A stretch of 64,000 nucleotides of DNA, taken from contig CAZYAN010000001.1 of NCBI GenBank assembly GCA_964645585.1, forward strand, positions 1 to 64,000, written 5' to 3'. A program made the translations under genes and the position numbers. The notes beneath the pieces were generated by a model that worked only from the letters and a program-made list of their open reading frames with translations, had not been told where the DNA came from and made no database searches. Positions 9,644-16,998 of the stretch are shown here, one piece after another. Position 1 is the first letter of the stretch. The number at the start of each line of letters is the position of its first letter. The DNA is from DATGSL01 sp964645585 (GTDB lineage Bacteria > Verrucomicrobiota > Verrucomicrobiia > Opitutales > T3Sed10-336).

Positions 9644-10327
9644 TCAAAGTTCAAGCGATTCGCCTGGCTTCAGCGCTTTACCCTGGGCGCCGGCTGCCGT
9701 CGCTTTTTTCGCGAAATCATCCGCGTCGGCCGCGATGATCGGCCAAGTATTGTAGTGGACGGGAACGGCGATTTTGGGACGGAGAAATTCAACGGCTTTT
9801 GCCGCGTCATCGACGCCCATTGTGAAATTATCGCCGATTGGCAGGAACGCGACATCGATCGGGTTCATTTCGCCGATCAGTTTCATGTCGAGAAAGAGCG
9901 CGGTGTCGCCCGCGTGGTAGACGGTCTTGTTGCCGATGGTGATCAGGAGTCCGCATGGGTTGCCCATGTACTGCCGCTGATCGCCGACGCCGAGACTCGA
10001 TGAATGATGGGCAAGGGTGAACTTCACCCGACCGAACGGAAAAGTGCGGGCGCCGCCCGGGTTCATTCCGTGCGTTTTCAATCCCTGTTTGCCGAAATGG
10101 TCGGCGATTTCGAAGGCGGCGATGATCGTCGCGCCGTTCGAGCGAGCGATTGCGGGGGTGTCGCCGACGTGATCGTCGTGGCCATGGGTGAGCAGCACGT
10201 AGTCGCACTGGATCTCTTCGGCCCGGGCGGCTGCCGTGTCGTTCCCGGTCAGGAATGGATCGATAATCAGCCGGTGGGATCCGTCTTCAATGAAAACGCA
10301 GGAGTGTCCGAGAAAAGTCAGTTTCAT
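9644..10327 (-). CDS. UPF0173 family metal-dependent hydrolase
   Basis: 227 residues, the standard length of this metallo-beta-lactamase superfamily branch. The metal motif HGHDDH is at residues 48-53, the start MKLTFLGHSCVFIE is typical, and later metal ligands are visible in VYHAGDTALF and VPVHYNTWPII. Members are small cytoplasmic hydrolases of unknown physiological substrate. Transcribed divergently from the lipoprotein pair starting at 10458. Confidence 0.93.
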   Translation of the reverse strand: MKLTFLGHSCVFIEDGSHRLIIDPFLTGNDTAAARAEEIQCDYVLLTHGHDDHVGDTPAIARSNGATIIAAFEIADHFGKQGLKTHGMNPGGARTFPFGRVKFTLAHHSSSLGVGDQRQYMGNPCGLLITIGNKTVYHAGDTALFLDMKLIGEMNPIDVAFLPIGDNFTMGVDDAAKAVEFLRPKIAVPVHYNTWPIIAADADDFAKKATAAGAQGKALKPGESLEL

Positions 10328-10457
10328 ACGGATGGATTTGGGTTGTTCTTACTGCGGTTTGCCGACATTCTTTTCTTATGCCGTACTGGTTGTTTCCGCT
10401 GAAACGGGATGTTGCTTTTGCGGAAGAACAAAGTGTAAAGCGTAACAGGAGCGGAAG

Positions 10458-10928
10458 GTGACAACAAGAAGAACCTTTGGAACGCGGCGCGCATGCCATT
10501 TTCTTTCAGGTATCGCTTTGGCAATCTGCACCGCATTTTTCGTTGGCGGATGTTCGACCCCTCAGACGCGGGCGCGCCAGAACCCGGAGTTGATGGCAAC
10601 ACTTTCGGCGGAAGAGCGCGAACTGGTGGAGGCGGGCAAGATTGAGGTCGGCTTTACTCCGGAAATGGTGCGGGTGGCGCTGGGCGAGCCGGACCGGCGC
10701 TACAGGGAGCAGACGGCCGAGGGCCGGGCGGAGATTTGGGCTTATCACGAAGGCCGGACAAGTCCGCGATTCTCAGTCGGGGTCGGCTCGGTATTCGGAA
10801 GAGGAGGCGGGACCTCCTACGGCGGCGGCGTGTCGGTTGGCACGGGGGGACGGCTGCGCGCGGAGGAACGCATGCGCGTTGTCTTCCGCGAAGGTCAGGT
10901 AGCGGCGTTTGAGGAGGCGGAAAACTGA
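10458..10928 (+). CDS. BamE/SmpA-like lipoprotein, paralogue 1
   Basis: 156 residues from a GTG start with AGGAG 6 nt upstream. Signal peptide and lipobox FFVGGCST, so it is a lipid-anchored envelope protein. The core LVEAGKIEVGFTPEMVRVALGEPDRR...EIWAYHEG has the G.T...V...LG.PD pattern of the small BamE/OmlA-like beta-alpha domain. A Gly-rich segment (GRGGGTSYGGGVSVGTGGR) follows. It is paralogous to the next gene, 12 nt downstream. A role in outer membrane assembly is only suggested by the fold. Confidence 0.8.
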   Translation: MTTRRTFGTRRACHFLSGIALAICTAFFVGGCSTPQTRARQNPELMATLSAEERELVEAGKIEVGFTPEMVRVALGEPDRRYREQTAEGRAEIWAYHEGRTSPRFSVGVGSVFGRGGGTSYGGGVSVGTGGRLRAEERMRVVFREGQVAAFEEAEN

Positions 10929-10940
10929 GGAAAGATTGTT

Positions 10941-11402
10941 ATGACGACACGGAGAGCTGGTCTATTGCTGAGGGGAAAAGCGTATGGTAAGCGGGCTGTT
11001 TGCCTAATCGCACTGGCGTTCCTTGCCGGCTGCGTGCATACGCCCGAGGCACGAATCCGGGAGCACCAAGAGCTGTTTTCGAGCTATCCGGAGGAGATTC
11101 AGGAGGCCATCCGGTCGGGCCAGGTGCAACTCGGCTTCACCAAGGAAATGACTTATTTAGCGCTCGGTGAACCGGACCGGAAGGTCGTCCGGCGCACCGC
11201 CGGAGAAGCAGAACGGGAAATCTGGTATTACCAAGGCCGATTTGTGACGACGGACACGATCCGCGTCTACGACCAGTTTGGGCGGTTCCGTCCGGTCCGC
11301 CCGCCGGTCTACCTGGATCGCACGACCGAGCATGTTTACACGCGTGCCCGGCTCGATTTCGAGAACGGCGAGATTGTCGCGATCGAACAGACCGAGCGCT
11401 GA
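10941..11402 (+). CDS. BamE/SmpA-like lipoprotein, paralogue 2
   Basis: 153 residues, with GAGGAAAG upstream of the ATG and lipobox LAGC at the signal peptide end. The alignable core IRSGQVQLGFTKEMTYLALGEPDRK...EIWYYQGRF matches the preceding gene almost position by position, including GEPDRK and EIW.Y. It lacks the Gly-rich tail and instead has VYDQFGRFRPVRPPVYLDR. Tandem duplication in one operon with the PNPOx-like gene 24 nt downstream. Confidence 0.8.
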   Translation: MTTRRAGLLLRGKAYGKRAVCLIALAFLAGCVHTPEARIREHQELFSSYPEEIQEAIRSGQVQLGFTKEMTYLALGEPDRKVVRRTAGEAEREIWYYQGRFVTTDTIRVYDQFGRFRPVRPPVYLDRTTEHVYTRARLDFENGEIVAIEQTER

Positions 11403-11426
11403 GTTCTCGGGCACACCGGAGGCGGC

Positions 11427-11903
11427 ATGGATACCAAGCGGTTATTTGACAAGATTTGCGGATTCCTCCAGCCCTCGGGTGAGCACCGAGTAGGCATTCT
11501 TTCGACTGCCGGCAAAGATGGAACGCCTCACGCGACTTATATGGGAACGGTGGCGTCGCCCGCCATTGACCAGTTGCTGACGATGACGGCGCCGGACAGC
11601 TTGAAAGTGATGAATATTCTCGAAAATCCGCGTGTCGAGTGGCTGTTTGTCGATGAGGAACGCGAGGAGATCCTTTATTTGCATGGCCGCGGCAAGATTC
11701 TCCAGGAACCGGCGGAGGTGGAGGCCGCGTGGAAACAAATTCCGGACAAGAGCCGCGCGTACTTTTTGTCGTATCAGGACGTCGGAATTCAGTTCCTGAT
11801 CGTGGAAACGATCATCGATTCGTTTGAGTATCGGGTCCCGCGGCAGAACCGGATTTACCGGGTAACGAGCCAAGAAGTTCGGCGGACGCTCAACGCGAAC
11901 TAG
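11427..11903 (+). CDS. Pyridoxamine 5'-phosphate oxidase-like FMN-binding family protein
   Basis: 158 residues with the split-barrel pattern: VGILSTAGKDGTPHATYMGTV (strands 1-2), LLTMTAPDSLKVMNILENPRVEWLF, then EILYLHGRGKILQ. The family binds FMN, F420 or similar cofactors; the short general-stress branch is a possibility. No catalytic assignment is safe from sequence alone. Probably cytoplasmic, last gene of the lipoprotein operon. Confidence 0.85.
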   Translation: MDTKRLFDKICGFLQPSGEHRVGILSTAGKDGTPHATYMGTVASPAIDQLLTMTAPDSLKVMNILENPRVEWLFVDEEREEILYLHGRGKILQEPAEVEAAWKQIPDKSRAYFLSYQDVGIQFLIVETIIDSFEYRVPRQNRIYRVTSQEVRRTLNAN

Positions 11904-11989
11904 GCGGGCGCGCGGCCGTCGGTTTAACCGTGTAACTGCTCAATCGAGTTAAACGGGGTTCCCGTTCGAATCAGCTCTGCACGTCGTGC

Positions 11990-12679
11990 TCAGGGAATCG
12001 GTGCTTCCATCGCCTGGATAAAGCGATTTGCCTCGTTGATTGCCTCATTCATGTTGGCGATCAGCTGTTCGATTTCCTGTTCGAGTTCCAGGCGCATGCC
12101 TTCCAGAGACGCGACCGCTTGCGCGTTGAGATTGTGCTTGAGAAACAGAACGCGGTCGCGGAAGGCGGATAAAACGGGATCCATGCTGGCCTCGGCCCGC
12201 TCCATGGAACGAAGCACTCGATCGAAACTGGCGCGGGTTTCCCGAAGCTGTTCTTCGCTCTGTTCCCGAAGCGAATCATCCCGATACTGCTCCAATTCGG
12301 CCTTCCACTCGCCGAAAAGGTCGTCGCCCACCTCGCGCACCGCATCGATCCGGTCACTGACCGCCTTGGCGCGCCGCTCGCTGCGATTGAACTCACGCTC
12401 GAGCTGATCGTATTGCTGGCGCAGAGTCGTGTCCCCGGATGCGCCAGTCACTTCGCGAAACCGCTCAAGGGTGGTTTGGAATTGCTCTTTTGCGTCCTCC
12501 TGACTTTGCCGCGCCCGATCGACCCGGCTGACGAGGATGTCCCGCTTGTGCTGACCGAACTGCTCTTTGATGTTGTAGTAGACATTCTGGCATCCGCTGA
12601 ACATCGCGGCGATCAGGAGGACCGCCAGGAATAGACCGTACCGATACGTGTTCGTTTTCGCCCTGCTTTTCGTGTCCAT
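11990..12679 (-). CDS. DUF2959 family lipoprotein
   Basis: 229 residues from the ATG at 12679: short basic n-region, hydrophobic core and lipobox MFSGC, then NVYYNIKEQFGQHKRDILVSRV, the DUF2959 signature. The rest is long charged helix, likely coiled coil (QSQEDAKEQFQTTLERFREV, EREFNRSERRAKAVSDRID). A longer form starting GTG at 12742 would overlap the DUF1294 stop codon by 4 nt but has an unusually long n-region. Envelope-anchored; function unknown. Same strand and operon as the DUF1294 gene. Confidence 0.88.
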   Translation of the reverse strand: MDTKSRAKTNTYRYGLFLAVLLIAAMFSGCQNVYYNIKEQFGQHKRDILVSRVDRARQSQEDAKEQFQTTLERFREVTGASGDTTLRQQYDQLEREFNRSERRAKAVSDRIDAVREVGDDLFGEWKAELEQYRDDSLREQSEEQLRETRASFDRVLRSMERAEASMDPVLSAFRDRVLFLKHNLNAQAVASLEGMRLELEQEIEQLIANMNEAINEANRFIQAMEAPIP

Positions 12680-12738
12680 GAGCTGCGATAATAACCGCGG
12701 CGGCACCCGTGGCCAATAAAAATTCGGGCTCGCACGGT

Positions 12739-13107
12739 TCACTTCCAGAGTCCGGTGATGAATCTGAAATCAAACAGAAAGTGCAGCGCGAGAAGTTGAA
12801 AGAGAAGCACGATCAGCCAGAAGACGAGCTGGTAACGGGCCTTTGAAGTTTTGTGACGGACCTGTCGCTGGGCCAGAAAACTTCCGGGCCATCCGCCGAA
12901 AAGTTCTGTGATGTGCAGGACGGATTCGGAAATGCGCCACTCGCCACGAGCGGCACGGCGCTTGTCGCTCCGAATGAGGTAAAAGGCCAGAAGCGAAATG
13001 CCGGCCGCGACACCTGCAATCACTCGCCAATCCATCCATTTGGACAGGCGAATCAATGCCGCGACCGGCAGTACCAAGAGCATCACGAGAATCAGGAGTT
13101 GTCTCAT
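12739..13107 (-). CDS. DUF1294 family small membrane protein
   Basis: 122 residues with three to four predicted membrane segments (LLILVMLLVLPVAALI, VIAGVAAGISLLAFYLI, LVFWLIVLLFQLLALHFLF). Between them lies the DUF1294 signature DKRRAARGEWRISESVLH, then FGGWPGSFLAQRQVRHKTSK. Function unknown; in other bacteria the domain also occurs fused to a cold-shock domain. Upstream gene of the DUF2959 unit. Confidence 0.9.
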   Translation of the reverse strand: MRQLLILVMLLVLPVAALIRLSKWMDWRVIAGVAAGISLLAFYLIRSDKRRAARGEWRISESVLHITELFGGWPGSFLAQRQVRHKTSKARYQLVFWLIVLLFQLLALHFLFDFRFITGLWK

Positions 13108-13292
13108 CGGTTATCGGACATCCTGTCTGGCCGTATCGGCGGTCACGAATGAAATTCGCGGCGTGACGGAAGTTTTCTCATAAAGGATTTCGAGCGTTCG
13201 TTTTCGATGGCCGCGGTTTTTTTGTTGCCAACCCGGGCGGCGTGATCCCAAGGTCTCGACGAAAATCCATCTAACCCCGATTGCTATTCGCT

Positions 13293-16200
13293 ATGACCCC
13301 TGCTTTCGTCTGCCCCATGGGCGTGCTCTCCGGGAACCGCCTGTTCGCGCGGCCCGTCCTCGCTCTCATTTTGTTCACGTCCCTCTTGCTGCCGGCGATT
13401 GCGTCCGAAGTCGATCGCCAGTATTACGCAATTGCGATCGAGCAGCTGCCGCTGGAGAAACGGACCGAGTTCGGGGCTGCGCCTTTCCGACAGAATCTCC
13501 GATACTCCGGGATTGCGGACTCCACACAAGCGCAAGTCTTCCCATACGTGCGGGCCGATGGCGCGGAAGAAGTCTACGTTGCTCCGGGCGCCGATTCTCC
13601 GTCGGATTGGGTCGATGCAAAGGATCTCGTCGTCGCAATCAGCTCCATTCCCGGTGAGAAAGTACGCGGAATTCTCTTTTACCCGCTTGCCGAGTCGGGA
13701 GAAAAGTTTGCCCGGTTTCCCTTTGAGCTTACGCCGCAAATGGCCGGTGCCGAGCGCGAGGAATTTCTGCAAATCAAGGCGAACCACTACAAGCGGCTGG
13801 CCGGCGCTGGTATTCCGGGATCTGCCTGGTTCCGCCACCAATCGCGGGAAGCCGCTTCAGCTGAACCTCCCGAACCGGTTGAAACCCGGCAGCACAATTG
13901 GCGCGGCAGCGAACTTGAGCGGACCTTTGCCCTCTTCTCTGGAGGCCGCGCAATCGCCGAAAACCTCGCCCTGGATGAGTCCTTGAGCCTCGTGCCCGCG
14001 GACGATGAACCGGTCCATCCGGTGTCGGAGATTCGCGGTATCAGCATTCAGGAATATGACTGGGTCGGGATGTCGGGGGATACGCCCGTCACGACTGATT
14101 ACTTTGCCCGCCTCATTCCTTCCAATCAGCATGCGCTATTTTTCCGCGACGCCTCCGCCGTGAACCGTTTCATTCGCGAATGGCAGGAAAAGGGTTTGCC
14201 GATTTTCGAAATGTTCAAACCGGCGAGTGTTCCTTCGGGTCTTGTTGCGCGCTACGAGCACCAGTTCGGGATTTCGTTCAGCGAGCTGGAACAAGCCGCC
14301 GCTGAACTCGGCTTGGGCGAAATTGCTATCACCGGCGGCGATCCTTATTTTGCCACGGGCACGGACGTTGCGATTCTGATTGAGACCGCAAATCCAGAAG
14401 AACTGGTGACGTGGATGGAGAGAAAATTTCGGGCGATCGCCGACCGCGAAGCCGATGTTCGTTTTTCCCGCTCTGCTGATGCCGATGTGCGCCCGGTCCT
14501 GAGCATGACGAATCCAATTCGCGACCGCAGCGCCCACGTTGCCGCTTATGAGAACGCCGTGCTTCTTTCGAATTCCACCGCGCAAATCGACGCAATCGAA
14601 AGGATTTTCAAAGGCGAGAAGCCATCGATAGCCAGCCTCGACGAATACCGTTTTTTCCGTGCCCGCTACCCGAAAACCGATGAGCAGGAGACCGCTTTCC
14701 TGCTTTTGACGGATGATACGATTCGACGCTGGAACGGGCCCGAATGGCGGATCGCCGCGTCGCGGCGACTGCGGGCGGCGGCTTTCCTTGCCGATCAAAC
14801 CGCTCGCAATCTTGCCTCTCTCGTCGATGGAGAGGTACCGCATACCCGATCCTCGTCACAGAAAGGCGGAAACTTTGAAGATCTTATTTGGTCCGCACTT
14901 GGTCCGCGCAGCGAGAAGCACGGTCATCTTGGATTTTTAACACCGATTTCTGAGCTGAGAATCGACTCGGCAACGCAAGCGGAAGTTCGAGCCTACGAAC
15001 ACTGGCGAGATCGCTACGAGCGAGATTGGGAAGGGTACTTCGACCCGATTGCGATTCGTTTCTCGGGCGGGCCCGATCGACTCGACGCGGAGTTGTCGGT
15101 GATGCCGCTTACCGCGTCGAGCGAGTATCGGCGATTCATGGAGTTTGCCGGAGACATGGAAATCCACACCGGTTCCGGAGATCCTCGGGAGGATGCACTT
15201 CTCCAGGTCGCTCTTGCCGCCGATATTCAGTCGCGAATGATGGGGACGGTCGCGGAGATGCTGGGTATGTACGAGGAGGACTTTGACTACCATCCCCTCA
15301 GTTGGATGAAGGGCACGGTATCGGTCTACCTGGATGACGACCTCTTCTGGCGCGCACTGCCGCATATCCCGAATCCCGGAACTTTCGTGGCAGAAAACTT
15401 CGCTGATCTTCCTGCTGCCTTGCACGTCGATTCTACGAGCTCCGCAAGACTCGCTGTCTTCCTCAGTCGAATCCGCACGCTGATTGAGAAGAGTGCTCCC
15501 GAAATCATGCGATGGGAAACCCGCCACCATAACGGCCAGCCATACGTCGCGGTTTACTCGGACGAGTCCGGCGACAGCGGGCCGCCGACGAGGGGGGACT
15601 TCGTGGTTTTCTACACGGCCCGTTCCGATGCCCTCGTGGTCAGCTTGAATGAAGACGTCATTCACCGGTCGATTGATCGTTATCTTGAACGTCGAGACGG
15701 TGGGGGCGCAAACATGCCATGGCTGGGAAAGCAAATAAATCTTTCCCTGCCGAAGCGGAGCGTGCGAATCCTCGAAGCGATTTTCCGTGAGCATTATGAA
15801 GCGCGGAAAATTGCGAATACTTGCGCTCCAATACCTCTCCTCAATGACTGGAGAATGCGTTTTCCCCATCACGATCCCATCCATATACTGCGAACGCATT
15901 GGCACCTCGATCCAGGAGACCTTGTCTGGAACGATGAATTCAAGACCTACGAGTCGGATCGGTTCGGGAGTGAAGCTACGCCCCGGTCGGACCGGGAGAA
16001 GCCAAGCTTACTGCCAGACTTCAGCAACCTCCGATTGGGCGTCACTTTTGAGCACGACGGGATCCGCATGAGAGGCATTCTAGATCGTTCGATTCCCGAA
16101 ACGGCATCTCGCACCCAGGCAGTTCCAGACGATACCGCAGCGATTGAAACAGCCCGCTACGCGCCTTTGCAAAAAGGGGCTATGTGGATTTGGAAAGAAG

Positions 16201-16784
16201 GTTTCGTCCACAGTGAGGGAGACCCGCAGCGAATGGAACGCGTAGCGGATATAGTATCGACCGACAAGGGGGAGCGCATCCTCATTGAGGGAACCACTGA
16301 TTTTTGGAGTGAACCAGAGCCTTATCGAGCGTGGTACAGTGATACAGACGGCATTCGCTTCCACCGGAGCGAGTCCGAGAATCAGACGGTGTTTCTTACC
16401 GCTCCTGAAGTTATTCTGCCGCCGCTCATGTACCCAAACCGACCGTATCCATTTCAATCAGATGGCAGCATTACGGCCGACGGCGATTCCGAGACCATCC
16501 ACAAGATGGGAGAGATCATCTTGGAGGGTTTTGACACGATCGAAGTGGAAGCCGGGCGGTTCGAAAACTGCATCCGCATCCGCTCCAAAACGGTGGCCAC
16601 TCAAGGGAATTTTTCATCACTGACACACCGCGTCACCTGGTTTGCACCAGGAGTTGGCAAAGTGAAGTCTGAATGGACGGTCGGTTCAGATCGGACCGTT
16701 AGTGAACTGCTTTCGTACCGTGTCGCCGCCGTTCCAGCGGGATCGCCAAAAAAGCGGAATCAAGTCGATAAGCAGGGCAGGTAA
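13293..16784 (+). CDS. Large exported protein of unknown family
   Basis: 1163 residues from the ATG at 13293; ATG 13317 and TTG 13281 are alternatives, none with a clear ribosome binding site. Signal peptide ends near LLLPAIASEV. No recognised domain covers the body. Residues ~300-450 have an ordered region (VAILIETANPEELVTWMERK, ...YENAVLLSNSTAQIDAIERI) resembling proteins that test per-residue self-consistency of a large fold, and the C-terminal ~200 residues end in a lipocalin-like beta pattern (GFDTIEVEAGRFENCIRIRS, VTWFAPGVGKVKSEW) seen in many exported DUF3108-type proteins. Probably monocistronic, periplasmic or outer-membrane facing. Confidence 0.75.
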   Translation: MTPAFVCPMGVLSGNRLFARPVLALILFTSLLLPAIASEVDRQYYAIAIEQLPLEKRTEFGAAPFRQNLRYSGIADSTQAQVFPYVRADGAEEVYVAPGADSPSDWVDAKDLVVAISSIPGEKVRGILFYPLAESGEKFARFPFELTPQMAGAEREEFLQIKANHYKRLAGAGIPGSAWFRHQSREAASAEPPEPVETRQHNWRGSELERTFALFSGGRAIAENLALDESLSLVPADDEPVHPVSEIRGISIQEYDWVGMSGDTPVTTDYFARLIPSNQHALFFRDASAVNRFIREWQEKGLPIFEMFKPASVPSGLVARYEHQFGISFSELEQAAAELGLGEIAITGGDPYFATGTDVAILIETANPEELVTWMERKFRAIADREADVRFSRSADADVRPVLSMTNPIRDRSAHVAAYENAVLLSNSTAQIDAIERIFKGEKPSIASLDEYRFFRARYPKTDEQETAFLLLTDDTIRRWNGPEWRIAASRRLRAAAFLADQTARNLASLVDGEVPHTRSSSQKGGNFEDLIWSALGPRSEKHGHLGFLTPISELRIDSATQAEVRAYEHWRDRYERDWEGYFDPIAIRFSGGPDRLDAELSVMPLTASSEYRRFMEFAGDMEIHTGSGDPREDALLQVALAADIQSRMMGTVAEMLGMYEEDFDYHPLSWMKGTVSVYLDDDLFWRALPHIPNPGTFVAENFADLPAALHVDSTSSARLAVFLSRIRTLIEKSAPEIMRWETRHHNGQPYVAVYSDESGDSGPPTRGDFVVFYTARSDALVVSLNEDVIHRSIDRYLERRDGGGANMPWLGKQINLSLPKRSVRILEAIFREHYEARKIANTCAPIPLLNDWRMRFPHHDPIHILRTHWHLDPGDLVWNDEFKTYESDRFGSEATPRSDREKPSLLPDFSNLRLGVTFEHDGIRMRGILDRSIPETASRTQAVPDDTAAIETARYAPLQKGAMWIWKEGFVHSEGDPQRMERVADIVSTDKGERILIEGTTDFWSEPEPYRAWYSDTDGIRFHRSESENQTVFLTAPEVILPPLMYPNRPYPFQSDGSITADGDSETIHKMGEIILEGFDTIEVEAGRFENCIRIRSKTVATQGNFSSLTHRVTWFAPGVGKVKSEWTVGSDRTVSELLSYRVAAVPAGSPKKRNQVDKQGR

Positions 16785-16998
16785 CGCTTTCATCTGAGCG
16801 AGAAGTTCGTGTGAGATCGCTTCACCGTGGTCCCGGTCGGGAAACTTGGCGATCCGTCGCGGCCGTCGATCGTTGATGAACGTGCCGGTCAGGGGAATTT
16901 GAGTAAGCTTCACGGTGCCAAATGTGGCACGCGGAAAGTTTGCATGCACGCGGCGGTCATGGCTTGACACCATCGCGAGGTGCGAGGAAAGCTCGGGG

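Noticed and set aside
14937..15905. 322-codon minus-strand frame
   Set aside because: Shadow of the large exported protein on the other strand; no motif or ribosome binding site.
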